Source: Phormidium willei BDU 130791 (GTDB lineage Bacteria > Cyanobacteriota > Cyanobacteriia > Cyanobacteriales > Geitlerinemataceae). From it: a DNA stretch of 64,000 bases. This document shows, piece after piece, positions 53,758 through 63,375 of the stretch; positions within the stretch are counted from its first letter, which is position 1; each line of letters begins with the position of its first letter. The translations under genes and the position numbers were made by a program. The stretch is from NCBI GenBank assembly GCA_001637315.1, contig LSZA01000004.1, forward strand, positions 23,232 to 87,231. The letters run 5' to 3'. The notes under the pieces are model-generated. The model made no database searches, was not told the origin of the DNA, and saw only the letters and a list, made by a program, of their open reading frames with translations.

Positions 53758-55184
53758 TGTCTCTGACCATTATTTGGATTGCGCTGCCACTATTTATTGG
53801 ACTCACCATCTACCTGCTGCCGAAGTTAGATCGATATCTGGCCTTGGCAACGGTCTTGATGTCCTTCGGCTATGGGCTGAATCTATTTTTAAGCCAAACT
53901 TCTCAAGAATTTCAACTTTTAGATAACTTTGGTGTCAGCTTTTGGGTTGACTCCCTCAGTAGCCAGTTCATCCTCACCAATGCTTTGGTAACGGGGGCTG
54001 TTATTGTCTATTCATCATTTCAGAACAAAACCGCGTTTTTTTACAGTCAAGCGATTATCCTACATGGCAGCGTTAATGCTGTTTTTATTTGCGCGGACTT
54101 TATGAGTCTGTATGTGGCTTTAGAGGTGATTGGGGTTGCCGCCTTTTTATTGGTGTCATATCCAAGGAGCGATCGCGCCCTCTGGGTCGCCTTGCGTTAC
54201 TTGTTTGTCAGCAACACCTCGATGCTGTTTTACCTAATTGGGGCGATTTTAGTCTATCAAGCCAACAACTCCTTTGCCTTTACCGGCCTATCTAATGCTC
54301 CTCCTGAAGCCATTGCCCTAATTTTACTGGGCTTATTAAGTAAAGGTGGCGTGTTTGTCTCCGGGTTATGGTTGCCTCTGACCCATTCCGAATCAGAAAG
54401 TCCCGTCTCAGCACTCTTATCGGGATCGGTCGTTAAAGCCGGTGTTTTTCCCCTATTGCGCTGTGCCTTAATTATGGAGGATTTGTTGCCTGTTGTACAA
54501 ATCCTAGGCATCAGTACCAGCTTTTTCGGCATTATCTATGCCCTATTTGAGAAAGACGCCAAACGAATTTTAGCCCTGAGTACGATTTCTCAATTGGGGT
54601 GGATGATGGTGGCACCAATGGTGGCAGGAGTCTATGCCCTGGCCCATGGATTAGTCAAATCACTTCTGTTTTTAGCTAGCGGTGCCTTACCCACTCGAAA
54701 TTTAGATGAACTTCAGGCTAAACCAATGTACAGTGGCTTGTGGCTGATTCTACTGGTCGGTGGTTTATCCATGTCCGGCTGCCCCGGCTTCCTTGGTTTT
54801 GCAGCGAAAGTGTCCACCCTCAAAAGTCTGTCAGACTGGCCCGAGATTTTAATGAATGTCTCCTCAGTGGGGACGGCGCTGATTTTTGGTAAATTCATTT
54901 TTCTCCCCCACAAATGGCAAGGAGGACATCTCAAACCCGGCTTAATTGTGGCCGCCCTGCTATTAATAATCAGCTTGTTAGTGGGGAATGTCTTATATCT
55001 ACAAGCCTATAGTCTTGCCAACATTGGAAAAGCCTTAGCTGTTCTGGGTATCGGCTGGTTAGGATATTGGCTGCTGATTAAACGTCAAGATTTAAAACTG
55101 CCCCGAATGTTTGAAAAGTTCGATAATCTCGTTGGCAGTATGAGTTTGGTGTTAATTGTCTTGTTTTGGATGGTGTTTACATGA
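53754..55184 (+). CDS. mrpD: Mrp antiporter subunit D (proton-channel-like)
   Basis: 476 residues, about 14 transmembrane helices of the NuoL/M/N-MrpA/D family: YVALEVIGVAAFLLVS (with the Glu of TM5), SKGGVFVSGLWLPLTHSESESPVSALLSGSVVKAGVFPLLR and GLSMSGCPGFLGFAAK. Proton translocation subunit. Only this one large antiporter-like subunit is present; cyanobacterial operons usually carry two D-type copies or a full A. The overlaps with C and E are ATGA type. Confidence 0.93.
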   Translation: MMSLTIIWIALPLFIGLTIYLLPKLDRYLALATVLMSFGYGLNLFLSQTSQEFQLLDNFGVSFWVDSLSSQFILTNALVTGAVIVYSSFQNKTAFFYSQAIILHGSVNAVFICADFMSLYVALEVIGVAAFLLVSYPRSDRALWVALRYLFVSNTSMLFYLIGAILVYQANNSFAFTGLSNAPPEAIALILLGLLSKGGVFVSGLWLPLTHSESESPVSALLSGSVVKAGVFPLLRCALIMEDLLPVVQILGISTSFFGIIYALFEKDAKRILALSTISQLGWMMVAPMVAGVYALAHGLVKSLLFLASGALPTRNLDELQAKPMYSGLWLILLVGGLSMSGCPGFLGFAAKVSTLKSLSDWPEILMNVSSVGTALIFGKFIFLPHKWQGGHLKPGLIVAALLLIISLLVGNVLYLQAYSLANIGKALAVLGIGWLGYWLLIKRQDLKLPRMFEKFDNLVGSMSLVLIVLFWMVFT

Positions 55185-55561
55185 TTGGCTATCTCAACCT
55201 AATCTTACGTTTAACCATTTGGTTTTTACTAACCGATGATTTCAGTACCGCCAATATTATCATTGGACTGGTGGTCTGTTTTTTCCTGCCGGGATTACAC
55301 AAAACCTCCAGTTCACTCCAGGATTGGCTGCGAGTCTTCGGTGAAATTCTGGTCGCCATTCCCCAAGCTTACTGGGAAGCCTTGGAAATGATTGTGAGTC
55401 CTCATATTGAGGAGGAATTTACGTTAGAACGAGTCAAACCGCAACGAACATCGGGTTTGATTTTTCTGGATATTTTCGTGATTACCTTTACCCCCAAAAC
55501 GATTGTGACAAAATATCATGAACATGGCTGGTATGAAGTTCATAAAATAAAACGGAGTTGA
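55181..55561 (+). CDS. mrpE: Mrp antiporter subunit E
   Basis: 126 residues from the ATG at 55181, which overlaps the D stop (ATGA); a start at 55166 inside D is unlikely. MrpE shape: two membrane helices near the N-terminus (NLILRLTIWFLLT, ANIIIGLVVCFFLPG) and a cytosolic C-domain with FVITFTPKTIVTKYHEHGWYEVHKI. An assembly subunit of the complex. The next gene starts six bases later with a good ribosome site (GGAG). Confidence 0.9.
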   Translation: MIGYLNLILRLTIWFLLTDDFSTANIIIGLVVCFFLPGLHKTSSSLQDWLRVFGEILVAIPQAYWEALEMIVSPHIEEEFTLERVKPQRTSGLIFLDIFVITFTPKTIVTKYHEHGWYEVHKIKRS

Positions 55562-55566
55562 CAGCG

Positions 55567-55839
55567 ATGGATGGTTTGATTTTTGGCATGATTATCTGTT
55601 TGTTGTTGCCAATTTATGAAGCCTGGAAGGCAGATGATATTTGGCAAAAAATGTTGGCATTTTCAAGCATTGAAACCAAGTCTTCAATTATCATTCTGGC
55701 AATTTCGGTGTCTCGTGAAGATTGGATGATTGGTTTGGTCGGGGTTATTATTCTCAGTGTGGGAAATGCTGCCTTAATGCTATTGGCTAACCTCATTAAA
55801 CGGGCAAATAGTGCATCGAGTCGAGGGTTCTATGGTTAA
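55567..55839 (+). CDS. mrpF: Mrp antiporter subunit F
   Basis: 90 residues from the ATG at 55567, preceded by GGAG at the usual distance (a TTG at 55558 is not favoured). Three transmembrane helices (LIFGMIICLLLPIYEAWKADD, KSSIIILAISVS, WMIGLVGVIILSVGNAALMLL), matching MrpF/MnhF. Overlaps the following gene by eight bases. Confidence 0.88.
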   Translation: MDGLIFGMIICLLLPIYEAWKADDIWQKMLAFSSIETKSSIIILAISVSREDWMIGLVGVIILSVGNAALMLLANLIKRANSASSRGFYG

Positions 55840-56110
55840 TTTTTTGAGCTATTTTTGTCTCGGATTTGGACTGGTTTTGTGGTTTTGGGGAACCTTTCCC
55901 TTACTGGGTCGGCGCTCAGTACTCTTTAAACTCCATAATCTTTCCATCTCCGATATTCTCGGATCGATGAGTATTGTTGTGGGACTGGCATTAAAGATTC
56001 CCCGTGAGTTACCTCTGTTAATTTTAGCCCTAATTTCCTTGGCAATTTGGAATACCGTTTTGGGCTACGTGTTGGCTTACTGTTCTCGGAGGACTGTTGA
56101 GGATGATTGA
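55832..56110 (+). CDS. mrpG: Mrp antiporter subunit G
   Basis: 92 residues from the ATG at 55832 (MVNFLSYF); three membrane helices, with LGRRSVLFKLHNLSISDILGSMSIVVGLAL as in MrpG/MnhG. Overlaps both its neighbours by eight bases, so translational coupling is likely. Confidence 0.88.
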   Translation: MVNFLSYFCLGFGLVLWFWGTFPLLGRRSVLFKLHNLSISDILGSMSIVVGLALKIPRELPLLILALISLAIWNTVLGYVLAYCSRRTVEDD

Positions 56111-56732
56111 GTGGTACATTTACATTATTGTGGCGCTGCTTCCCTTGACGGCGGTGATGTTGGTGCGATCGCAAAACCCCTATCATGCCCTCGTAATCCG
56201 AGGCATTTTAGGAGCGGTGGCGGCCTTAGTTTATGCCGTTTTGGGAGCCGCTGATGTGGCCTTAACCGAGGCCTTAGTTGGGACCATGTTAGCCATCACA
56301 CTCTATGCGGTGGCGGTGCGTTCCTCTCTAGTTCTACGGGTAGGAGTTGAGGCTTCTAAACTTCAAGGAGATCGATGCGATCGCTTTTGGGGCTTACTTT
56401 GGCGTGAATTGAGTAGTATTTTCGACACCTACTACTTACGATTAGAACTCGTCACGTACCCGAGTTCCGAAGCGTTACATCAAGCCTTGCGAAATCAAGA
56501 CATTCATGCGATCGCCGAAACCACCGAGCAAGAATCCGTCGTTGAGGCAACCGCCACCGAGGGGATCATCCCAGCGAACCCAAAACCCTTCATTGTCACA
56601 ACCCGAGTGCGCCGAATTTATGAGTTGATGCAAACCGATCTAGCCCTAACTAGCCCTCGGTTGCTCTTGTCCGAAGACCAACCTTCTGAGAAATCATTTG
56701 ACCGATCTGATGTGGGAGTGAGTAAAGTATGA
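56103..56732 (+). CDS. MrpA C-terminal-type subunit (DUF4040 / MbhD-like)
   Basis: 209 residues from the ATG at 56103, with CGGAGGA upstream. Two to three N-terminal membrane helices carry the DUF4040 signature (RGILGAVAALVYAVLGAADVALTEALVGTMLAITLYAVAVR) found in the C-terminal part of full-length MrpA. The large antiporter-like part of MrpA is absent. A soluble, mostly charged C-terminal half (about 75-209) is particular to this lineage. Last but one gene of the operon; overlaps B with ATGA. Confidence 0.88.
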   Translation: MIEWYIYIIVALLPLTAVMLVRSQNPYHALVIRGILGAVAALVYAVLGAADVALTEALVGTMLAITLYAVAVRSSLVLRVGVEASKLQGDRCDRFWGLLWRELSSIFDTYYLRLELVTYPSSEALHQALRNQDIHAIAETTEQESVVEATATEGIIPANPKPFIVTTRVRRIYELMQTDLALTSPRLLLSEDQPSEKSFDRSDVGVSKV

Positions 56733-57391
56733 AATGGGTCTATTTAGCCGCCGTCGCTGCAATTTATCTCAAGTTTTTACTCCTTCCTAATATCAGCTTA
56801 GACTCCCTCGATCCCTCAGCCGTGGAGTTGGTGGTGGCCGATAGTGGCGTTCCCAACGCCGTGACGGGGATTATCTTCCGCAATCGTCTCTATGACACCA
56901 TTTTTGAAGTGGTGGTGTTCACCATCGCCATTATGGGGTCTAAATTCCTGCTGGCTAACGAACATCCCCTGAGTGAAGTCCATCAATTTCGCGATCGCCC
57001 CTCCATCGTCTTAGCACGACTCGGCGCCCTCATTTCGGCCCTGGTGAGCATCGAGTTAGGGATTCGTGGACATCTTAGTCCCGGTGGTGGCTTTGCGGCT
57101 GGAGTGGCTGGAGGAACCGCCATCGGCCTGGTAGCCATTACCTCCAACGCCGAATGGATGGAAGGAATTTATAAACGCTGGCGAGCGGCCTTAGCCGAAA
57201 AACTCTCCGTCTTAGTGTTTATCCTCCTCTCAGCACTCACCTTAGTCGGATTTGCACTTCCCCAAGGTGAATTAGGAGGCTTAATCAGTGGGGGAATTAT
57301 CCCCATGATGAATCTCTTAGTCGCGTTTAAAGTCGCTCTTGGGTCTTGGGCCGCGATTTTACTATTTATCCGCTACCGAGGCCTCTTCTGA
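56729..57391 (+). CDS. mrpB: Mrp antiporter subunit B
   Basis: 220 residues. The N-terminal part (about 1-80) resembles the end of MrpA (a membrane helix with VVADSGVPNAVTGIIFRNRLYDTIFEVVVFTIAIMG). The rest (about 90-220) is the MnhB domain with RLGALISALVSIELGIRGHLSPGGGFAAGVAGG and LISGGIIPMMNLLVAFKVALGSW. Last gene of the seven-gene unit. Codes a membrane subunit for cation/proton exchange. Confidence 0.9.
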   Translation: MKWVYLAAVAAIYLKFLLLPNISLDSLDPSAVELVVADSGVPNAVTGIIFRNRLYDTIFEVVVFTIAIMGSKFLLANEHPLSEVHQFRDRPSIVLARLGALISALVSIELGIRGHLSPGGGFAAGVAGGTAIGLVAITSNAEWMEGIYKRWRAALAEKLSVLVFILLSALTLVGFALPQGELGGLISGGIIPMMNLLVAFKVALGSWAAILLFIRYRGLF

Positions 57392-57551
57392 GGTTCGGGT
57401 TCAGACTCGACGACTGACCAGGGCGGGTTGCAACCGCTACAATAGAGGGGTGAGATCCGGCGTGAAGGGGTTTGTTGCCAGAGTGGTTGCCAACGTTGCA
57501 GACAATTCACCGGTCCACCAACGCTGTTTAGCAAATTAAAAGGATAGTTTC

Positions 57552-58781
57552 ATGCAATCAGGTGCGCGAATCATCTCGCTGTTTGGGATTCCGCTCTACA
57601 TTCATTCATCTTGGTTCCTGATTTTGGCCTTATTCACCATTGCCAAAGGCGTTGCGTGGCAAGAAACCTATAACTGGGGTGGAGCCATTCCCTTCGTGGC
57701 TGGCTTTGTCAGTTCCCTGTTACTGTTTGTCTCAGTGATTCTCCATGAACTCGGACATAGTTTAACGGCTCAAACTCAGGGCATTAAGGTCAACTCCATT
57801 ACCCTCTTCCTGTTTGGGGGAGTGGCCGCCATTGATCGAGAATCCAAAACCCCGGGACAAGCCTTTCAGGTAGCCATCGCTGGGCCAGCCGTGAGTTTTG
57901 CCCTCTTTGTCCTGCTGTCGGTTCTCGTCTCGATGTTACCGAGTGACTCAACCCCAGCGGCGGTGTTGTTCGGTAATTTAGCCACAATTAACTTAGTGTT
58001 GTGTCTGTTTAATCTTATCCCGGGCTTACCTCTCGATGGAGGACAAGTCCTCAAAGCGGCAATTTGGAAAGCCACGGGCGATCGCTTCAAAGCCGTTCGT
58101 TGGGCGGCTCAATCGGGGGTATTTCTGGGAACCGGGGCCATCGCCTTTGGCTTATTTGTGGCGCTCACGGTTGACGGACTCACGGGAGGCTTCTGGATCG
58201 CCTTAATTGGTTGGTTTATTCTGCAAAATGCCAACAACTATAGCCGCGTCACTCGCTTACAAGAACTGTTAATCCATACTCCCATCAGCGAAGCCATGAC
58301 ACGGCAGTTTCGGGTGGTGGATGGCGAGATGACGATTCGTGAGTTTACCGATCGCTACCTGCTCTCGGAGCTATATGAGGGACAATCTCAGCATCAACCC
58401 TATTTTGCGGCGTCAAATGGACGCTATCGCGGCGCGATCCAGTTGGATGATTTACGGAGGATTGAGCGATCGCGCTGGGAGACGCAAACCTTGGAAACGA
58501 TCGCTCATCCGATCTCAGAATTGGTCACACTTCGGGAAACGGCAACGGTGTTGGATGGGATTTTGCAATTGGAGCGATCGCAGCTTCGGGAGTTGACGAT
58601 TTTAACCCCAGCTGATGCTGTTGCAGGAGTCGTGGATCGAGCGGGGATTGTGCAGACGATCGCCCAGAAAACGGGTTTGGCGATTCCTAAGGCTGAGGTA
58701 GAACGGATTAAAACGGAAGGGCGTTATCCGGCGAATTTTCCCTTGGCGGCGATCGCCAAATCAATCCCCTTGGATTCCTAA
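57552..58781 (+). CDS. site-2 protease family (M50) metalloprotease with CBS domain
   Basis: 409 residues. Zinc motif HELGH at 65-69 in a membrane helix (VSVILHELGHSLTAQTQ), the second motif near 157-166 (LIPGLPLDGGQVL), and about six membrane spans to residue 230. From about 245 a CBS-like pair (PISEAMTRQFRVVDG, ADAVAGVVDRAGIVQTIAQ). Rip1/FtsH-neighbour type of intramembrane protease, which cleaves anti-sigma factors or stray membrane proteins. AGGA lies nine bases before the ATG. Cleavage targets unknown. Confidence 0.92.
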   Translation: MQSGARIISLFGIPLYIHSSWFLILALFTIAKGVAWQETYNWGGAIPFVAGFVSSLLLFVSVILHELGHSLTAQTQGIKVNSITLFLFGGVAAIDRESKTPGQAFQVAIAGPAVSFALFVLLSVLVSMLPSDSTPAAVLFGNLATINLVLCLFNLIPGLPLDGGQVLKAAIWKATGDRFKAVRWAAQSGVFLGTGAIAFGLFVALTVDGLTGGFWIALIGWFILQNANNYSRVTRLQELLIHTPISEAMTRQFRVVDGEMTIREFTDRYLLSELYEGQSQHQPYFAASNGRYRGAIQLDDLRRIERSRWETQTLETIAHPISELVTLRETATVLDGILQLERSQLRELTILTPADAVAGVVDRAGIVQTIAQKTGLAIPKAEVERIKTEGRYPANFPLAAIAKSIPLDS

Positions 58782-58808
58782 TCTTGGCTACCCTGTTTTG
58801 GACCCGTT

Positions 58809-59951
58809 ATGACAGTTGATCCCCTTCAGTCTGATCCGGACAATCTGGATGAAGATGTCAAAGGAACTCTCGATGGAGAGGAAGACCGGCGGCCCACCCG
58901 TCATCCCTGGTTTGAGGTGGGGCGATCGTCTTCAGTTCCGTATTCAGGCCCGTCTGAGGCCACCTCTAACGCCTCACCACCTGCCGATGAACCACTGCGA
59001 CAACGGGTCACTCGCTGTTTCTCCTTGGAGGCTGAGTTGGCTAATCTGGCCGCCTTGCGAGAACCGACCCCTTTAGAGGGACGCCCTCGCGGCACATCAA
59101 CGATCGCAGCGGCCGCGATCGCCGGGGATGTAGAGGCGTTGGCCCATCAGTTTTTTGACGCTCCTTCACCGGAGAACCGTCAGGCGTTAACCACGGCCCT
59201 GGCGGTCAAGGAAACGACGCTCGAACGTCAATTTTGGCATCAGGTTCCGCCGGCCTTGAGCCATCGCCGCCCGCTGACTCCTCTCATCGAAGGGATGGGC
59301 GATCGCCAATTACAGCAAGAAGCGCAGATGCAGCAAGGTGCGATCGCCGTGTTACTCGAACAACTGTCCGCAACGAGCCTAGATCGCCGCGAGTTTGATA
59401 TCTTCAGTTGTGAGGCCCAATCCCTGCTGGGAACGCTTCTGGAGATCGAACGTCGCCAGGGAGTGATTGAGTCGTTGCTGGTGCGCGATCGCACCCTCCC
59501 CGGGGCCATTATCACCTTCTCTATTCTCTATATCCTGGCCGCCGTAGCTCTCATTATTCTCTTCGTCGTCTTTTGGGGTCATGGATTTGTCGTCAACGGC
59601 GTGAGCCAGCAGACCTTACCCTTGATTGGTATTCCTTGGCCTGTCTTCGTTTGGAGTTTATTCGGCAGTCTGGCGGCTATTTTGGCTCGTTTCCTCTATC
59701 ATCCCTTTCGCCGCTTGCGTGAGATGACGCAATGGATGTTATTACGCCCGATTCAGGGGGTTGTCTTTGGGGGGGCGAGTTATTTTGTCTTGGATGCGCT
59801 TTTATCGTTGCTAACTCCCTTTCAATCGCAAACCCCACTGTCTATGACCGATGAGGCGATTTTGCTCTTGTCATTTGGGGTGGGGTTTAGCGATCGCTTG
59901 GCGATGATTGTCTTCCGTTGGATGTCCCAGACAGAGCCTCAAACCCGCTGA
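58809..59951 (+). CDS. membrane protein of unknown function, 380 residues
   Basis: A soluble, acidic and Pro-rich N-terminal part (about 1-85), a helical middle (about 90-230), and four C-terminal hydrophobic segments (about 238-260, 275-300, 320-338, 350-370). Contains EVGRSSSVPYSGPSEATSNAS and FGSLAAILARFLYHPFRRLREM. Not recognised. It starts 27 bases after the protease gene, so it may be co-transcribed with it, and its last 13 bases overlap the convergent rhodanese gene. Confidence 0.65.
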   Translation: MTVDPLQSDPDNLDEDVKGTLDGEEDRRPTRHPWFEVGRSSSVPYSGPSEATSNASPPADEPLRQRVTRCFSLEAELANLAALREPTPLEGRPRGTSTIAAAAIAGDVEALAHQFFDAPSPENRQALTTALAVKETTLERQFWHQVPPALSHRRPLTPLIEGMGDRQLQQEAQMQQGAIAVLLEQLSATSLDRREFDIFSCEAQSLLGTLLEIERRQGVIESLLVRDRTLPGAIITFSILYILAAVALIILFVVFWGHGFVVNGVSQQTLPLIGIPWPVFVWSLFGSLAAILARFLYHPFRRLREMTQWMLLRPIQGVVFGGASYFVLDALLSLLTPFQSQTPLSMTDEAILLLSFGVGFSDRLAMIVFRWMSQTEPQTR

Positions 59952-60481
59952 TTGTAGGGGAGTTTGGCCAGCAATCGGGCCATCATGCAGGTGTTGGAGA
60001 CACCCGCAAACAGCAATCCGGCGCCGACAAAACCACTGAGGAAGAGGAAGCCACTGTTGACAAATGCTCCGAGTAAGGTTCCCGTCAGAACCAAGGAGCC
60101 GGCTACGATTTGCACCTGGCGCATGATGCTAATGGGGGCATTTTTGTTGACGAGGGTGGGATGTCCGGCTTGTTTCCAAGCGTTCAAGCCACCATCGAGG
60201 TGACTGACTTGCTCAAAGCCAGCCGCGAAGAGCTTTTGCGCCGCTTGAGCCGAACGATTACCACTTTGACAATATAAGACGAAGGGGCGATCGCTGGGAA
60301 TGTCCGCCGCCTCGAAGCGAGACAGCGGCATCAGTTGCGCACCGTCAATTTTTTCTCCGGCGTGTTCGGAGGGTTCACGGACATCAATGAGGAGGATGTT
60401 CTCGGACTGCAACTGGTGTTTAAGGTCGCCGGGAGCGATCGCCTTGAGTTTGTCGGTCGGGTTAGATGAGATGAAGGTCAT
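59939..60481 (-). CDS. rhodanese-domain protein with C-terminal membrane anchor
   Basis: 180 residues from the ATG at 60481 (MTFISSNPTDK). A rhodanese domain (about 12-105) has the active-site loop CQSGNRS (after VLY) and ILLIDVREPSEHAGEKIDGA. The C-terminal part has two hydrophobic stretches (about 120-140 and 145-168, with DUF2892-like features) anchoring it in the membrane. It may transfer sulfane sulfur or act in redox signalling. Substrate unknown. Ends inside the preceding gene's 3' end (13-base convergent overlap). Confidence 0.88.
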   Translation of the reverse strand: MTFISSNPTDKLKAIAPGDLKHQLQSENILLIDVREPSEHAGEKIDGAQLMPLSRFEAADIPSDRPFVLYCQSGNRSAQAAQKLFAAGFEQVSHLDGGLNAWKQAGHPTLVNKNAPISIMRQVQIVAGSLVLTGTLLGAFVNSGFLFLSGFVGAGLLFAGVSNTCMMARLLAKLPYNQRV

Positions 60482-60679
60482 AGCGTTGATGGGAGTAGAG
60501 GGAGCATTCCACAAGAGAAAACCCCAAATCTAGTCTGGATTTTTCTTGTGACTTGGCGGGTACTTACCGGATACTTGGGTCTGACAGCGGTGGGTGATCG
60601 CTGAATCCACTGCCCGTCCATATACCGTCCATATACCGACTATAACTCATTTTATCATATGGTAATAGAGATTCCAGGC

Positions 60680-60707
60680 AAAACCCCTAACCGGCTGGTC
60701 AGGGGTT
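60680..60707 (-). terminator. rho-independent terminator of clpC
   Basis: On the minus strand: AACCCCT...AGGGGTT (7-bp stem, 12-base loop that can pair a few bases more), then TTTT. Begins 38 bases past the clpC stop. Confidence 0.75.
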
Positions 60708-60744
60708 GACAACGTATCGGAAGCGTGGTAAGCGCTAGAGCTAT

Positions 60745-63216
60745 CTAGTCAGCGGGAACCAAGAGATCTTCTTGAGGTTCCTGGCTTTTAATCACCACTT
60801 TACCCTCATCGTCCACATCCACGAGAGCGCCGTCGCCATCTTGAATCCGGCCCGAGAGGATTTCCTCTGCGAGACTATCTTCGAGGAGGCGCATAATGGC
60901 CCGACGGAGGGGACGCGCACCGTAGCTGGGGTTATAGCCTTCTTCGACGAGGCGATCTTTGAATTTCTCCGTCACCTTGAGGTCAATGCCTTGTTCCAAG
61001 AGGCGGGCAAAGACTTCCTTGAGGAGAATATCGCTGATTTCCTTGACTTCCTCTTTGGTGAGTTGACGGAAGACAATGATTTCATCGAGACGGTTGAGGA
61101 ACTCGGGACGGAAGTATTGTTTGAGTTCTTCGTTGACGAGGTTGCGGATACGGTTGTATTGCGCTTCGGTCTTGTCGTCGTCGAACTCGAAGCCGAGACT
61201 ACCGCCACCCTTCTCGATGACCTTAGAGCCAATGTTGGAGGTGAGGATAATCAAGGTGTTCTTGAAGTCTACTGTGCGCCCTTTGGCGTCGGTGAGGCGA
61301 CCATCTTCGAGGATTTGCAGGAGCATATTGAAGACATCGGGGTGAGCCTTCTCAATCTCATCAAAGAGAATCACCGTGTAGGGACGACGGCGCACCGCTT
61401 CGGTGAGTTGTCCGCCTTCGTTGTAGCCTACATAACCGGGAGGGGAGCCGATGAGTTTGGAGACGGTGTGACGTTCCATATACTCGGACATATCCAGGCG
61501 AATCATGGCTTCTTCGGAGCCAAAGAAGTAGGAGGCCAGGGCTTTGGTTAGCTCAGTTTTACCCACCCCAGTCGGTCCCGAGAAGATGAAACTCGCGATA
61601 GGACGGTTGGGGTTCTTCAAGCCAACGCGAGCGCGGCGAATGGCGCGGGAGACGGCGCGGACGGCTTCATCCTGACCAATCAAGCGCTGGTGCAGGGTTC
61701 CTTCCATATGCAGCAGTTTCTCGGACTCGGACTCGGTGAGTTTGTTCACTGGGACGCCGGTCCAACTGGCGACGATATGGGCGATGTCTTCCTCGCCAAC
61801 GGTGGGAGAATCTTCGTTGCTGCTGGCGGTTTCGTTTTTGCGGCTTTGGGCGATGGCCTTGATTTCGGCTTTGATTTCCATTTCGCGATCGCGCAGGCCC
61901 CCAGCTTTATCGAAGTCTTGAGAGCGCACGGCGTCGTCTTTGTCCTTGAGGACTTGCCGCAGTTCCTTGTCGAGTTCCTTGGCCGCCGGGGGCAGTTGTG
62001 ACTCAAGCAGGCGCACCCGTGAGCCGGCTTCATCGATGAGGTCAATGGCCTTGTCGGGGAGATAGCGATCGCTGATATAGCGATCGGAGAGTTTCGCGGC
62101 GGCTTCGAGGGCCTCATCCTCAATTTTGAGCTTGTGGTGCTGTTCATAGCGTTCCCGCAAGCCGTAGAGAATTTCGATGGTTTCATCCACCGTCGGCTCA
62201 CCAACCATCACCGGCTGGAAGCGTCGTTCTAGGGCCGCATCGCGCTCAATATGCTTACGATACTCATCCAGGGTGGTGGCACCGATACATTGCAGTTCAC
62301 CGCGAGCCAGTGCCGGTTTAAGGATATTCGCGGCGTCGATGGCTCCTTCAGCGGCCCCGGCTCCAATCAGGGTATGGACCTCGTCAATGACGAGAATAAC
62401 ATTGGAGGCTTGGCGAATCTCATCCATGATTTTCTTGAGGCGTTCCTCAAACTCACCCCGGTATTTCGTCCCGGCGACGAGCAAGCCAATATCAAGGGTG
62501 ACGACCCGCTTTTCTTCCAAGATATCGGGGATATCATTGGTGCAGATGCGTTGGGCCAGACCTTCGGCGATCGCCGTTTTGCCGACTCCGGGTTCCCCAA
62601 TCAGAACGGGGTTATTTTTGGTACGGCGACCCAAAATCTGAATCACCCGTTCAATTTCTTTCTGACGACCCACCACGGGATCGAGTTTTCCTTCACCGGC
62701 CAATTGGGTGAGATTGGAGCCAAACTCATCCAGGGTCGGGGTTTTGGTGCGGCCACCACTTGAGCCAGCGGCCACTTCAGCGGTTTCACCGAGCATCCGA
62801 ATGACCTGGGTGCGAACCTTCGAGAGATCGACGCCGAGGTTTTCGAGAACCCGAGCGGCGACTCCTTCTCCTTCACGAATCAGGCCCAGGAGCAGGTGTT
62901 CTGTGCCAATGTAATTGTGACCGAGTTGGCGTGCTTCTTCGAGAGACAGTTCCAGAACGCGTTTCGCTCGGGGCGTGAAGGGAATCTCGACGGCCACGAA
63001 GCCGGAGCCTCGACCAATAATTTTCTCGACTTCGATGCGAGCGTCTTTTAAGTTCACACCCATCGATTTGAGGACTTTGGCGGCGACGCCGGTCCCCTCA
63101 CCGATTAATCCGAGGAGGATTTGCTCCGTACCCACGAAGTTGTGTCCCAGGCGGCGGGCTTCCTCCTGGGCGAGCATGATGACTTTAATGGCTTTTTCTG
63201 TAAATCGTTCAAACAT
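60745..63216 (-). CDS. clpC: ClpC, ATP-dependent Clp protease ATPase subunit
   Basis: 823 residues, full length. Clp N-domain (two repeats, about 1-145: [37 protein letters not shown]), AAA-1 with Walker A GEPGVGKT at 207-214, the UVR motif (about 420-450: [21 protein letters not shown]) that marks ClpC rather than ClpA/B, and AAA-2 with GPTGVGKT at 547-554. It unfolds substrates for ClpP/ClpR. aat, in the same window, makes N-end-rule substrates for such complexes. Has its own terminator; the promoter probably lies in 63217-63375. Confidence 0.97.
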   Translation of the reverse strand: MFERFTEKAIKVIMLAQEEARRLGHNFVGTEQILLGLIGEGTGVAAKVLKSMGVNLKDARIEVEKIIGRGSGFVAVEIPFTPRAKRVLELSLEEARQLGHNYIGTEHLLLGLIREGEGVAARVLENLGVDLSKVRTQVIRMLGETAEVAAGSSGGRTKTPTLDEFGSNLTQLAGEGKLDPVVGRQKEIERVIQILGRRTKNNPVLIGEPGVGKTAIAEGLAQRICTNDIPDILEEKRVVTLDIGLLVAGTKYRGEFEERLKKIMDEIRQASNVILVIDEVHTLIGAGAAEGAIDAANILKPALARGELQCIGATTLDEYRKHIERDAALERRFQPVMVGEPTVDETIEILYGLRERYEQHHKLKIEDEALEAAAKLSDRYISDRYLPDKAIDLIDEAGSRVRLLESQLPPAAKELDKELRQVLKDKDDAVRSQDFDKAGGLRDREMEIKAEIKAIAQSRKNETASSNEDSPTVGEEDIAHIVASWTGVPVNKLTESESEKLLHMEGTLHQRLIGQDEAVRAVSRAIRRARVGLKNPNRPIASFIFSGPTGVGKTELTKALASYFFGSEEAMIRLDMSEYMERHTVSKLIGSPPGYVGYNEGGQLTEAVRRRPYTVILFDEIEKAHPDVFNMLLQILEDGRLTDAKGRTVDFKNTLIILTSNIGSKVIEKGGGSLGFEFDDDKTEAQYNRIRNLVNEELKQYFRPEFLNRLDEIIVFRQLTKEEVKEISDILLKEVFARLLEQGIDLKVTEKFKDRLVEEGYNPSYGARPLRRAIMRLLEDSLAEEILSGRIQDGDGALVDVDDEGKVVIKSQEPQEDLLVPAD

Positions 63217-63375
63217 GGCTTACTTCCGATACCGAACAGTGTTTAAGGTGGGGGACCCGTTCCACAGGCGCGAGTTGTCGTGCTTGAATTAGCATAGCAA
63301 ACCTGACTCAAGTCTTGCTATAGACTTCCTCTTTGAATTGGAGCGATGGGGCTTGCTTAGGTATTTTGACGGGAT

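Noticed and set aside
60772..61551. 259-codon open frame antisense to clpC
   Set aside because: GC-biased codon structure of clpC produces long antisense frames; clpC has all family motifs on the other strand.
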